DNA of 64,000 nucleotides from Hyphomicrobiales bacterium (GCA_900472625.1 UCIT01000001.1:1-64000); one strand, 5' to 3'. Shown: positions 16,247 to 25,424, numbered from the stretch's first letter. The notes: generated by a model from the letters alone, not told the origin. Program-made: numbers and translations.

Positions 16247-17052
16247 GCGATCCGCTTCTGAAACTGCGCGAGATCCGCAAGAGTTTTGGCGAAAACGAGG
16301 TTCTCAAGGGGGTCTCGCTGGATGTGACACCGGGCGAGGTCGTGTCTATCATCGGCGCCAGCGGTTCCGGCAAAAGCACGTTCCTGCGTTCGATCAATGC
16401 ATTGGAGGTGCCGCAGTCGGGCTTCATGGATTTCGAGAACCTGTCTTTCGATTTCCGCCCGGAGTCGCGTCTCTTTCCGACCCCATCACAGCTGCAGTCG
16501 CTGCGCGCCCGTGTCGGCATGGTGTTCCAGAGCTACAATCTCTGGCCGCACATGACGGTGCTAGAAAATGTCACGCATGCGCCCGTCAGGCTGCTGAAAC
16601 TGCCACGGGCGCAGGCTGTGCAGGAGGCAGAAGCGCTTCTGTCGCGGATCGGGCTTTACGAGAAGCGTCACAGCTATCCTGCCCGTCTGTCCGGCGGCCA
16701 GCAGCAGCGCGTGGCGATCGCCCGCGCGCTGGCGATGAAGCCGCGGCTTATGCTGTTCGACGAGGTTACCTCGGCGCTCGATCCCGAGCTTGTGCATGAA
16801 GTCCTGGTGCTGATGGCGTCGCTGGCGTCCGAGGGCATGACGATGTTGCTGGTGACGCACGAGATCGCTTTTGCCCGCGATGTCTCGTCACGCGTGCTGT
16901 TCTTCGACAAGGGCGTGATCGCCGAACAGGGCTCTCCAGATATCCTGAAGCAGCCGGAAAGCGAAAGGCTGCAGCAGTTTCTGCACCGCATCCTGCATGA
17001 CAAGGTTGGTCATGCGATCTCCAGTGACAGCGGCCAGGGAGTGCAGGCGTGA
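16243..17052 (+). CDS. Polar amino acid ABC transporter ATP-binding protein
   Basis: A 269-residue ATPase of the HisP/GlnQ class. It has Walker [10 protein letters not shown] at 38-46, Q-loop [11 protein letters not shown], signature LSGGQQQR, Walker B LMLFDE and the H-loop VTHEIAFA. It powers uptake through the inner membrane with the permease that follows immediately (overlapping stop/start) and the binding protein at 18741. The importer is encoded with a DUF1989 protein and a ureohydrolase, so its cargo is probably a basic or cyclic guanidino-type amino acid. Confidence 0.9.
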   Translation: MSDPLLKLREIRKSFGENEVLKGVSLDVTPGEVVSIIGASGSGKSTFLRSINALEVPQSGFMDFENLSFDFRPESRLFPTPSQLQSLRARVGMVFQSYNLWPHMTVLENVTHAPVRLLKLPRAQAVQEAEALLSRIGLYEKRHSYPARLSGGQQQRVAIARALAMKPRLMLFDEVTSALDPELVHEVLVLMASLASEGMTMLLVTHEIAFARDVSSRVLFFDKGVIAEQGSPDILKQPESERLQQFLHRILHDKVGHAISSDSGQGVQA

Positions 17053-17708
17053 TGGGTAATTTTCTCGAAGAGATCAAGATCTACGGCCCCGGATTTCTTG
17101 AAGCCTCCTGGACGGTTTTCGGCATCACCATCCTGACCATCGCCGTCAGCTGGGTCTGCGGCCTCGTGGCAGCACTGGCGCAGCGCTCCGAATGGAAAGC
17201 GGTGCGCATGGCCGCCGGTTTCTACATCTGGTTCATTCGTGGCACGCCAACGCTGATCCAGGTGTTTCTGATCTATTTCGGCCTGCCTCAGATCGGCATC
17301 CGGCTTTCGCCTTTCACGGCGGGCGTCATTGCGCTCGGCATCAACAGCGGTGCCTATGTCGCGGAAATCGTCCGTGGTGGCCTGACGGCGATCCAGCGTG
17401 GGCAGACGGAATCGGCGCTCGCGCTCGGCTTCAGTCCGGCGGAAACCATGCGCACGATCATCCTGCCACAGGTCTTTCGCATCATCCTGCCGTCGATCAC
17501 AAATGAGGCGATCTCGACGCTGAAGAACACCTCGCTGCTGTCGACCATCACCGTGGTTGAGCTGACGCTTTACGCGCAGACCCTGATCGCCTCGACCTTC
17601 CGGCCCTTCGAATTCTACATCGCGGTGGCGGTCATCTATCTGGTGCTGACCACGATCCTCACCTTCGTCGCGTCGTGGCTGGAACGCCGCTACGCCAACC
17701 TGGGGTGA
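17052..17708 (+). CDS. Polar amino acid ABC transporter permease
   Basis: A 218-residue inner-membrane protein of the HisMQ/GlnP family. It has several hydrophobic segments, the RGTPTLIQVFLIYF block and the EAA-type coupling helix AEIVRGGLTAIQRGQTESALALG. Only one permease gene is present, so it presumably acts as a homodimer. GTG at 17049 is an alternative start three bases upstream. It sits between the ATPase and the ureohydrolase genes. Confidence 0.9.
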   Translation: MGNFLEEIKIYGPGFLEASWTVFGITILTIAVSWVCGLVAALAQRSEWKAVRMAAGFYIWFIRGTPTLIQVFLIYFGLPQIGIRLSPFTAGVIALGINSGAYVAEIVRGGLTAIQRGQTESALALGFSPAETMRTIILPQVFRIILPSITNEAISTLKNTSLLSTITVVELTLYAQTLIASTFRPFEFYIAVAVIYLVLTTILTFVASWLERRYANLG

Positions 17709-17716
17709 TCCGCGCC

Positions 17717-18679
17717 ATGTCCGTTCTGCCGACCGATTCCCTGGAAACACCACGCTTCTGCGGCGTGCCGACCTTCATGCGGCTGCCGCAGGCCACGAGC
17801 CTCAAGGGTCTCGACGCCGCCATCATCGGCCTCCCGTCCGACAGCGGCGGGCCCTATCGAACAGGCGCGCGCTTCGCACCCAATGCCGTTCGGGCCATGT
17901 CGGTCATGCTGCGTCCTATCAATCCCTATCGCGGCAACATCAACATTTTCGAGGAACTGCGCGTTGCCGACGTCGGTGATGCCAATGTCGTCCCCGGATA
18001 CGAGATCGAATCTCTGGAACGCATCGAGGAATCGGTTGCAGCGCTTGCGACCGTCGGCATCGTGCCTTTCGGCATCGGCGGCGATCATTCGATCACGCTT
18101 GCGGAACTACGGGCCTTGTCGAAGGTGCACGGGCCTATCGCACTGGTTCATTTCGATTCCCACACCGATACTTGGGACAAGTATTTTGCCGGCAAGAAGT
18201 ACAGCGCTGGCACACCGTTCCGCCGTGGCGTCGAGGAAGAGATCATCGACACCAGCTGCTCGATCCAGATCGGCATGCGCGGTTCGCTGTTCCAGAAGAA
18301 TGATATCAGCCAGTCGATCGACCTCGGCTACGACGTGCTGACCACCGATGATGCTCTGGATCTCGGCCCGAAGGCGTTGGCCGACCATATTGCCCGTAGG
18401 GTCGCCGGCAAACCGGTATTCATTTCCTTTGACATGGATTTCGTCGATCCGTCCGCCGCGCCCGCGGTGCAGACGCCGGAGGCAGGTGGCCCGACCGCCC
18501 GCGAAACCCTGAAGATTATCCGCGCATTACACGGCATCAATCTTGTCGGCTGCGACGTCGTCGAAGCCAATCCGCTCTACGACAGCACCGGACAGATCAC
18601 GGCACTGCTCGCCGCCACCGTCATGGCCGAATTCCTGGCCCTCCTCGCTTCCCGGCGATCCACCACCCCGCCGGGTTGA
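17717..18679 (+). CDS. Arginase/agmatinase-family ureohydrolase (guanidino acid hydrolase type)
   Basis: A 320-residue di-manganese (or nickel) ureohydrolase. All six metal ligands are visible: H124 in GGDHS, D147, H149 and D151 in DSHTD, and D239 and D241 in FDMDFVDP. It hydrolyses a guanidino group to urea and an amine. The PYRTGARFAP stretch and the loop MLRPINPYRG resemble guanidinobutyrase/guanidinopropionase more than true arginase. The start is MSVLPTDSL, eight bases after the permease stop; a longer version would overlap that gene. Its place between importer genes makes the imported compound, or a product of it, the likely guanidino substrate. Whether it takes agmatine, guanidinobutyrate or another acid is open. 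Confidence 0.86.
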   Translation: MSVLPTDSLETPRFCGVPTFMRLPQATSLKGLDAAIIGLPSDSGGPYRTGARFAPNAVRAMSVMLRPINPYRGNINIFEELRVADVGDANVVPGYEIESLERIEESVAALATVGIVPFGIGGDHSITLAELRALSKVHGPIALVHFDSHTDTWDKYFAGKKYSAGTPFRRGVEEEIIDTSCSIQIGMRGSLFQKNDISQSIDLGYDVLTTDDALDLGPKALADHIARRVAGKPVFISFDMDFVDPSAAPAVQTPEAGGPTARETLKIIRALHGINLVGCDVVEANPLYDSTGQITALLAATVMAEFLALLASRRSTTPPG

Positions 18680-18740
18680 CCATCACCTGCAAATAAGACC
18701 GAGAACGACCCAATCCGTCATCATAAAAGGGAACTGAAAC

Positions 18741-19529
18741 ATGAAACTGAAGTCCTTGATCGTAGCCGCCGCCGCCTTTGCCGGTCTCTCCATTAGCTCG
18801 ATCGCCAACGCCGCCGATCTTGAACTGCTGCAGCCCGGCAAGCTGATGGTTGCCACCGAAGGCACATACGCTCCTTTCAGCATGCGTGCGCCTGACGGTA
18901 AGCTCGACGGTCTGGAAATCCGCGTGATGCAGGAAGTCGCCAAGCGCCTGAACCTCGAATACACGCCTGTCCTGATCAAGTGGGATTCGCTGCTCGTCGG
19001 CCTGCAGGCCGACCAATACGACGTGATCAGCGCCGCCATGGATATCACCGAAGCACGCCAGAAGCAGGTGACGTTCTCCAACGGCTGGCTGGAATCCGGC
19101 GGCCGTGTTGTCACTGCCAACGACTCCAAGATTGCGAGCGCTGCCGACATCAAGGGCAAGACCGTTGGGGCACTCGTCGCCTCCAGCTGGACCAAGATCG
19201 CCGAGGACAAGGGCGCCACGGTAAAGGGCTACAAGGCCGAATCTGACGCCATGCAGGATCTCGTCAACGGCAATGTCGATGCTGTCATCACCGACTCGAT
19301 CGCCGCTGCCTATGCCATCAAGTCGGCCAACATGCCGCTCAAGATGACGGAGGATTATGTCAGCCATGTCCAGAAGGGGTTTGCTTTCAAGATGGGCAAG
19401 CCGAACCTCGTCGAAGCGGTCAACAAGGCTCTCGCTGACATGAATGCCGACGGCACATATGCCAAGCTGACCAGCGATCTCGTCGGCTTCGATCCGGCTC
19501 CGAAGGATCCGATCAAGACGATCAAGTAA
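18741..19529 (+). CDS. Amino acid ABC transporter substrate-binding protein
   Basis: A 262-residue family 3 periplasmic binding protein. The signal peptide covers about residues 1-24 (charged MKLK, hydrophobic core, cleavage near ANA-AD). Conserved parts are GTYAPFSMRAPDGKLDGLEIRVMQEVAKRL and DVISAAMDIT. It delivers the solute to the permease at 17052. It has a good ribosome site (AAAAGGGAACTG) in the 61-base gap after the ureohydrolase, so it may also be translated at a higher level. It is the last gene of the operon, followed by a GC-rich hairpin. Confidence 0.9.
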   Translation: MKLKSLIVAAAAFAGLSISSIANAADLELLQPGKLMVATEGTYAPFSMRAPDGKLDGLEIRVMQEVAKRLNLEYTPVLIKWDSLLVGLQADQYDVISAAMDITEARQKQVTFSNGWLESGGRVVTANDSKIASAADIKGKTVGALVASSWTKIAEDKGATVKGYKAESDAMQDLVNGNVDAVITDSIAAAYAIKSANMPLKMTEDYVSHVQKGFAFKMGKPNLVEAVNKALADMNADGTYAKLTSDLVGFDPAPKDPIKTIK

Positions 19530-19568
19530 CGCTTCCTCCCTCATGGGCTGAACCGCAGATGCTTAGAA

Positions 19569-19603
19569 CCGCCGGCGACCGTCATTTCGACAGTTGCCGG
19601 CGG
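19569..19603 (+). terminator. Probable terminator hairpin after the ABC operon
   Basis: CCGCCGGCGAC at 19569-19579 pairs with GTTGCCGGCGG at 19593-19603, with one wobble. No long T-run follows, so termination may be weak or Rho-assisted. It lies 40 bases after the binding-protein stop. Confidence 0.5.
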
Positions 19604-19683
19604 CACTGTTCGATGACGGCGTTGACCTTAAAGATCAGCGCGCAACACCCTGTATTGATATCCTTACACAATGGACGGCTTGA

Positions 19684-20637
19684 ATGAGTTCTCATCACAA
19701 CCTGATCGCTCTCGTGACACGCCAAGCGCCCGAAGCCGAAAAGGCCTGGCTGGACACGCTTCGAAACGCGATGCCCCACGAGGTGATATTGCCGGTTCAA
19801 GAGATGTCCGATGCGGAACGCGCTCAAGCCGATATCGCAATTGTTGCCAATCCCGATCCTGCAGATTTAGAACTTCTCCCCAATCTGGTTTGGGTGCACA
19901 GCCTGTGGGCCGGCGTCGAGCGGCTGGTCATGGAACTCGAGGGGTTCGACCGTCCGATCGTTCGTCTCGTCGATCCGAAGCTCAGCGAAACCATGGCAGA
20001 AGCCGTACTTGCTTGGACGCTCTATCTATCGCGTGACATGCCGGCCTATGCTTCACAGCAGCGCCAAAAACTTTGGCAACAGCTTGATTATCGCGCCGCA
20101 AGTGACACACGCGTTGGCGTTCTTGGCCTCGGCGCGCTCGGAAGCGCCGCATCGAAACTTCTGAAACAAGTCGGGTTCGATGTTAGCGGCTGGAGTCGGA
20201 GCCCGAAGGATATTGCTGACATGATCTGTTATTCGGGCGACGACGGTTTGCGGCAGTTGCTTGGCCATTCAGACATTCTGGTTTGTCTTTTGCCGCTGAC
20301 GGCCGACACCATAGGTCTTTTGAACGCCGAGAAGCTTGCGCTTCTGCCCAGTCGGTCTGGCATCATCAATTTCGCTCGAGGCAAGGTCGTCGTCACCGCC
20401 GATTTGATACAGGCGCTCGAAAGCGAAAAGATCAAGCATGCCGTTCTTGATGTCTTCGATGCAGAGCCGTTGGGCGACACCAGCCCACTCTGGTCGCATC
20501 CCGGTGTCACCGTGCTCCCGCACATTTCCGCCCCGACCAACGCCGGTACAGCTGCCGCTATCGTGGCTGGCAACATTGGCCGCTACCGCAAGCGTGGCGA
20601 ACTGCCGGCCGCTATCGATTTTTCGCGTGGCTACTAA
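19684..20637 (+). CDS. Glyoxylate/hydroxypyruvate reductase A-like 2-hydroxyacid dehydrogenase
   Basis: A 317-residue GhrA-type enzyme. It has LWAGVERL in the substrate domain, the Rossmann motif GVLGLGALGSAASKLL, arginine in FARGKV and catalytic histidine in LPHISAPTN. The C-terminus AIDFSRGY is characteristic of GhrA. It reduces glyoxylate, hydroxypyruvate or similar 2-keto acids with NADPH. It is preceded by its own gap and may be monocistronic. It resembles the gene at 58640 (shared tail RGY and similar domain order), which suggests paralogues in two scavenging loci. Confidence 0.86.
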   Translation: MSSHHNLIALVTRQAPEAEKAWLDTLRNAMPHEVILPVQEMSDAERAQADIAIVANPDPADLELLPNLVWVHSLWAGVERLVMELEGFDRPIVRLVDPKLSETMAEAVLAWTLYLSRDMPAYASQQRQKLWQQLDYRAASDTRVGVLGLGALGSAASKLLKQVGFDVSGWSRSPKDIADMICYSGDDGLRQLLGHSDILVCLLPLTADTIGLLNAEKLALLPSRSGIINFARGKVVVTADLIQALESEKIKHAVLDVFDAEPLGDTSPLWSHPGVTVLPHISAPTNAGTAAAIVAGNIGRYRKRGELPAAIDFSRGY

Positions 20638-20673
20638 TCGATAGTCCTCAGTGCTCGAAGACGCCGGTCGGCT

Positions 20674-21941
20674 TCATGTTGGGTTCAGCGGCGCAAGTGC
20701 CGCCATTCGAGCGAGCGCCAGCCGCTTCCTAGCGCCTACGGTGGAGGAGAGTTTAGCTCTGTTGATGCTCGTATCGCCGCCACCGAACAATCCTTTCTCA
20801 AGCGCCGCGACCTCGCGCCCGGCAGTGGGCGATGCATCTGAGAGCCAGTCAGTCAGTGTCCGATATCCTTCATTGCGGCTCCATTCGAGCAGAGCAGCGT
20901 AGACGTCGCCGGGTGCCGCTGTTCGGATCGTTCGTCGCAGTTGCCGCAGTCGGTATCTTCTAGACTGCGTTCTTCGGATGGCAAGAGAATGGAGCAGCAG
21001 GTATGATTTTGGCCAAAGACGCCGTCCCGCCCAGGCGGTAGCAGCAAGCCCAGCCAGGGCAACAAAAGCAAGTGCGATCCTTTGGCGCAACCGCCTAGAA
21101 ACCTCCATCGCGTCGTTCCGATATTGCTCGGGCGCGATACCGATGTTCTCCGGCGCAGCGGCCACCTTCATCGTGACTGCGGGCAACGAAGCCGCTTCGT
21201 CTTGGCGGGCATCGACGTCGAACCAGGGATATGAAACCGACGGAAGCGCGAAGTTACCCTCCTTTTCGGCGGTGTAGACGACCGTTTCCGTCCTGCGAGA
21301 TGCAGTATCCCGGCCGATCTCGAGGCCGTCTTCGATCTTGGGAGGTCTTAAATAGGCTCGGATGCCATTCGCGTCCCCGAAGTCGATTGCTGGCATGGCT
21401 AGCCCCTGCGTTTCGAAGGCCGTGATCGTGATCGTCCGCACCACACCGCGTCACCGACTTTCAATGCAGTCGGTTTCCTGTCGAAGGCTTGTGCGATTGT
21501 CAGTCCTTTCGCGGCGAAGAAGACGCCTGTTCCCTGGTCGACGTCGAAGCTGAATGGTGCGGTGGCGATGTTTCCCTTGGTCGGCTTGCCATCCATCGAC
21601 CAGCCCAACGGAATTTCAATCGAAGGGACGGTGATTGTCCCTGCTTGCTCGGGTACGACGGCGTAGACCTTGCGGATTCCTGAGTATTGTTGACCGTCGA
21701 TCGTTTGAACCATGTTCTGTGCGCGGTCCGCAGAAAAGGTTACAAGAGCGTTCGGAATATCGAAAAGCGGAAATTCCGGCGGCGCCGTGAAAAAATCTGG
21801 CGCGAACACCTCCACGATCACACGTAGCTGCTGGCCGGGAACGATACCGTCGGTGGCATCGACACTCGCCCGCGCGAAAGGCCCCGCAGCATAGGACGGC
21901 CAAGCGAGCAAAGAAACGAGCAGCGGAAACCATTTCATCAT
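20674..21941 (-). pseudogene. batD: BatD-like aerotolerance/protein-oxygen-tolerance gene, frameshifted
   Basis: The gene would encode about 420 residues, normal for BatD. An N-terminal signal peptide (MMKWFPLLVSLLAWPSYAAG) and BatD domain run to ...LKVGDAV. There the frame breaks, and the rest (RTITITAFETQGLAMPAI onward, with a membrane segment IALAFVALAGLAATAWAG) continues in another frame from about 21444. A two-base TG duplication around 21441-21446 would explain the shift. The intact protein would be a periplasmic, membrane-anchored part of a MoxR/VWA complex. It is broken here together with its neighbours. Confidence 0.82.
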
Positions 21942-22982
21942 GGCTGCCTCTGCGCCTCAATGGCGAATTTTCGAGCCATCAAATCGGCTGGGCTGACGAC
22001 AATGTTCTTCATCCATAGTTCGGTCGTCTGCTCTGCGATATCGACTTTACCCGCCTGGCCCTTCTTCCCTTTGTCGTCGACTTTCACCTCGTCGGGCTTC
22101 TCGCTCGGCTCCTGCGGCTGGTCCTCGTCCTGCTGCATTTTCAGCAAGCGTTCGGCTATGGCGAGATTGGCTTCCGCCTCCGGCCAGTCCCTTCTTTGTC
22201 GGGTGGCATCGCGGTAGGCTGTCACGGCATTTTCGAAATCACCAAGCCGAAGTGGGGCGTTGCCTTGGTTGTAGCGCGCTTGCGGCGTGGCAACCGATGC
22301 GAATAATTCCGATGCCTGCTTGAAGCGGCCAGCGCGATAGAGCGCCACTCCTTTCCACATCGGATCGCGGAAAACCGTCGAAGCCGTTGCAGTTGCCCCG
22401 GTCGAAGGCGAACCGACCCTGTTGATCAGGGGTGAGCCAGATGTCCAAAAAGCTGGCTGCGTCGGCAGGCGCCGGTGAAAGCAGGTGCGTTGCCAGCAAC
22501 ATGCTAGCCACTTTGACCACCCAACCACGCCGGAACGACAAGGCGAACAAGATAGTGATTGGAAAGAGCAGATACCATCCGGCGTCCAACCAGCGGTCAA
22601 CGCTGGCGGCCTTGGCTGTTGTGAAATTCGTCTGCACCTGCCGCGCTATCCAACGTACATCCGCTTCGTCGTCAGTCATCGTGGCCAAAGGTACGCCCGC
22701 TTCGGCGGCGACATTGCGTAGGGCGTCGAGATCGAGACCGCCTTGCGCTGTCCCTATCCCAAGAATGACGACCCTGCGACCGATCGACTCTGCTGCGTCA
22801 GGCTCCACGCCGTCGGTGAGCAGCAGAACCGTCCCGGGCGTGCCATCTGCATGGAGGAGGGTGTGAGCAAGCTTAAGAGCGACGGCCGTATCCTTGCCTT
22901 GCTTCGGCATGATGCGGTTGACAATGGTTTTCACGTCATAGGGCGTCACGTAATCACGACCCTTGAGCCAGGCATAAAAACG
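21938..22982 (-). pseudogene. VWA-TPR (BatB-like) gene remnant, 5' deleted and frameshifted
   Basis: The remnant begins inside a von Willebrand A domain (RIMPKQGKDTAVALKLA, LLLTDGVEP), so the N-terminal half with the metal-ion site DxSxS is gone. It then has two membrane segments (WYLLFPITILFALSF) and reads ...LTPDQQGRFAFDRG. A frameshift near 22385-22392 follows, after which TPR-type sequence (FRDPMWKGVALYRAGRFKQASELF, ARYNQGNA) continues in the second frame to 21938. Upstream it is joined in frame to the end of moxR, which shows a large internal deletion of the operon. Confidence 0.82.
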
Positions 22983-23789
22983 CTACACCTTGTCGAGGCC
23001 GATGACGCCGCGCGGGCTGACGCCAACCTCCAGCAATCTGGCCAGATCCTTGTCGTAGCGATCGGGGTATCGGGTCGCGAAAACGAGAGCCACCATGTAT
23101 TTCTCGACGGGATCCAACACCATGACGGCGCCGATCTCCTTGCGCGCATCGAAGACCGATTTTGCATTTGTCCTGGTAGCAGGCGACGGTTTCGGTCCGC
23201 CATGTGCGGCGTTTTCCTCGTCCCGGTTCAAGCGCATGATCGCAGCTTCCGATTTTTGGTCGGGATAGCCCACCTCGATGTGCATCAGGAAACGATCAAG
23301 CTGGGCTTCGGGCAGCGGATAGGTGCCTTCCTGCTCGATGGGGTTTTGTGCCGCCATCACCATGAAGAGATCCGGCAGCGGATAGCTATTGCCACCCACT
23401 GTCACCTGCCGCTCTTCCATCGCTTCCAGCAACGCCGATTGCACCTTGGCCGGCGCGCGGTTGATGTCGTCGGCCAAGATAAGGTTGGCGAAGATCGGAC
23501 CCTGTTGAAACTTGAATTCCCCCTTACCGCCGTCGGAAGAGTAAACCTCGGAACCGGTAATGTCGGCGGGCAACAGATCGGGCGTAAACTGCACACGCGA
23601 CAGTTCGGAATCGAGATTCTTGGCTAGGCTCTTGATCGCCCGTGTTTTCGCTAGGCCCGGCAGCCCTTCGACAAGCAAATGGCCGTTTGACAACAGGCCG
23701 AGCAGGAGCCGCTCGACCAATTTGTCCTGTCCAATGATCGATTGACCAATCCGCTGACCGAGATCCAGAATGTCGTCGCGTGCGGTCAT
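22983..23789 (-). pseudogene. moxR: MoxR-family AAA ATPase, truncated by an in-frame stop
   Basis: The first 268 residues of a MoxR ATPase are intact, with Walker A-type GLPGLAKT, FTPDLLPADITGSEVY, Walker B-type LILADDINRAPAKVQSALLEAMEE and the sensor AAQNPIEQEGTYPLPEAQLDRF. A TAG then interrupts the usual C-terminal helix: after LDKV-stop the same frame continues RFYAWLKGRDYVTPYDVK, which is MoxR sequence. So a single codon change truncated the protein by its lid region. A short product might still be made, but the partner genes are lost or broken, so function is unlikely. Confidence 0.78.
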
Positions 23790-24001
23790 TGAACGGCTCT
23801 CTCGCAGAACGGAAAGGGCCGCATGCCAGACATGACAAGTTTTGGCAGGTTTCTGATGCGAACCCTTCTAAACTGCGGATCGACACCTTCGACGGTGGGG
23901 CTGGCTTGCAATCGGCTTGGTGGGTGCCTTAACAGCAGTTCGATCCACGACGTAGCGCTTGCGGAGTTCGTCTCTCGAGTTGGGAATGCAAGGCCTTTCA
24001 T
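23786..24001 (-). CDS. Short open frame overlapping the moxR start, unknown
   Basis: A 71-codon frame (MKGLAFPTRETNSASATSWIELLL...) whose stop overlaps the moxR ATG by four bases, as co-translated genes often do. I do not recognise the product. Since the operon downstream is decayed, this may be the remnant of a former first gene or a chance frame. Confidence 0.2.
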   Translation of the reverse strand: MKGLAFPTRETNSASATSWIELLLRHPPSRLQASPTVEGVDPQFRRVRIRNLPKLVMSGMRPFPFCERAVQ

Positions 24002-24037
24002 GGCAGCCCTCCGCTGATGTTATGGTCGCGCGTCATC

Positions 24038-24265
24038 ATGGTTTCCTTTGCGGAGCATTCAGACAGACTGGAGGAAGCGGACTATCCCGAAGAGGATGCG
24101 CAAATAGAAGTACGCAACGGTTACAGCGTATGTAAAATCGCCACGTCAGTATGTGAGACGCTCGGCCGCGTCCGTTCAAATGGCCATTTTGATAGGTTTG
24201 AACTTATCTTCAGGCAAACCGCTCGACAGGGTGCTGCGATCCTTGCCAAAGCGAACTGGATGTAA
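24038..24265 (+). CDS. Hypothetical small protein
   Basis: A possible 75-residue product (MVSFAEHSDRLEEADYPEED...). Codon choice is fairly coding-like and the protein would be acidic at the start and basic at the end, without membrane segments. I do not recognise it. It lies in the 718-base gap between moxR and the J-domain gene. A further frame from 24283 (MAHELTCAAADHSKAAQQMR...) looks coding for about 40 codons and then loses that character, so both may be remains of one decayed gene. Confidence 0.3.
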   Translation: MVSFAEHSDRLEEADYPEEDAQIEVRNGYSVCKIATSVCETLGRVRSNGHFDRFELIFRQTARQGAAILAKANWM

Positions 24266-24507
24266 CGGCAGGTGATACAACTATGGCACACGAGCTTACC
24301 TGTGCCGCCGCCGATCACTCGAAGGCCGCTCAACAGATGCGGGAAAGGGATCCGGAAAGCGTCAGAATCCATCTGGAGAGCATCCGCCGTGGTCTTGGCA
24401 GGCGATGCAGTATCGCGGCTGGTTGGAGGCCAGTTTACACTGCAGCGAGGTTCGCTCCCGACTTTACAGTCGAGCTCTTGATGAAAACGGGGACGACGAC
24501 CGGCTTC

Positions 24508-25116
24508 TCAGCAGAAGCCGTTCAATTTCAGAATCTTGTGCGCCTCGATCGATGCGCGAAGCTCGTCTTCTGACGTGCGATTGCCTTGGTTGGCATCGGG
24601 GTGATGCATCTTGAGCCGTTCCTTGTAGCGGCGCTTGATTTCATCAGGTGTCGCATCGTGCGAGAGGCCGAGTGTTTCGAAGGCTTTTGCTTCTAGCACC
24701 TTCAGTTTCCGGATCTGCTTTTCGGCCTTTTGCGCCTGCTGCTGCGCGGCGCTCTTGCGAGCGTTCAATGCTTTCGCCGAGCCTGAGCGCACGGTGAATG
24801 GCATGGGAATCTCGGTTGCTTCCTTGACGCGTGTACCAATGGTCGCGCGGCCGCCGGTGATCGCTTCTTTCTGGTAACGCGCAACTTCTGCGTCAGATGG
24901 CGCCGTGGTGAAACTGTAGCCCTTATTGTAGACTTTCACGTGCTCAAGACAGAAAGACAGATACAGACCCTCGGCGTTGCTGCCGACCGGGGCGCGATTG
25001 GTTGCGGTCTTGTCGCATCCGTCCCACTGACACTTCGGACCTGCCGGTTGCCCAGAAGGCGCTGCTTTCTTGCGCGTGGACTTGAGCCCAACGAAAATTT
25101 TTGAATCAGACGTCAT
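24508..25116 (-). CDS. J-domain (DnaJ-like) protein with N-terminal Cys-rich segment
   Basis: A 202-residue cytoplasmic protein. The C-terminus (from about 140) is a J-domain: AFETLGLSHDATPDEIKRRYKERLKMHHPDAN, with the HPD tripeptide that stimulates DnaK ATPase. The N-terminal part has a C-x4-C...C-x2-H pattern (CQWDGCDK and CLEH) that could bind zinc, and a basic, helical linker (AAQQQAQKAEKQIRKLK) joins the two. This layout is common in alphaproteobacteria as a single-copy J-protein. It stands alone, with its promoter in 25117-25250. Confidence 0.83.
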   Translation of the reverse strand: MTSDSKIFVGLKSTRKKAAPSGQPAGPKCQWDGCDKTATNRAPVGSNAEGLYLSFCLEHVKVYNKGYSFTTAPSDAEVARYQKEAITGGRATIGTRVKEATEIPMPFTVRSGSAKALNARKSAAQQQAQKAEKQIRKLKVLEAKAFETLGLSHDATPDEIKRRYKERLKMHHPDANQGNRTSEDELRASIEAHKILKLNGFC

Positions 25117-25229
25117 GACGTCTATATGGACGGCGAGCGGCGCGCGGGCAAGAATTTGCGTGCGAGGGAATGCGGTTTTTCACCTGAAGAGTCGGATCAG
25201 CCGATTATTTTCCTTTGGGTTGTGAATAA

Positions 25230-25376
25230 AATTGTCTTGTGGCGAGTCTTCACTACTGCGGGTCGGATATTCCCGTGGCTATCGCACCCCAATCATTCGC
25301 CTCTTCTCCTGGGCGATGAGCCGATGGCGGAGAGCATAGAGAAGGCTCGTTGCCCAACCGCGGGCCTTCTCTTTCA
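25230..25376 (+). ncRNA. Candidate small RNA ending in a terminator hairpin
   Basis: AGAGAAGGC at 25338-25346 pairs with GCCTTCTCT at 25364-25372, followed by TTTCATTTC, which is terminator-like on the plus strand. No plus-strand gene precedes it. The upstream sequence includes a CTTCTCCTGG stretch of the anti-Shine-Dalgarno kind seen in several rhizobial small RNAs. The 5' end is a guess. Confidence 0.25.
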
Positions 25377-25424
25377 TTTCACAGACGCTTTCGAAGTTGT
25401 GTTTTAACTGCGTTCACTGGCACA

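Noticed and set aside
12388..19529. Ectoine utilisation locus
   Set aside because: The M24 protein resembles ectoine hydrolase, but DoeB/EutE, cyclodeaminase, diaminobutyrate and EhuABCD-type genes are missing.
20674..23789. Sequencing or assembly errors as the only cause of the broken Bat genes
   Set aside because: A nonsense codon, a multi-gene deletion and two frameshifts occur together in one operon while all flanking genes are intact; true decay is likelier, although resequencing would settle it.
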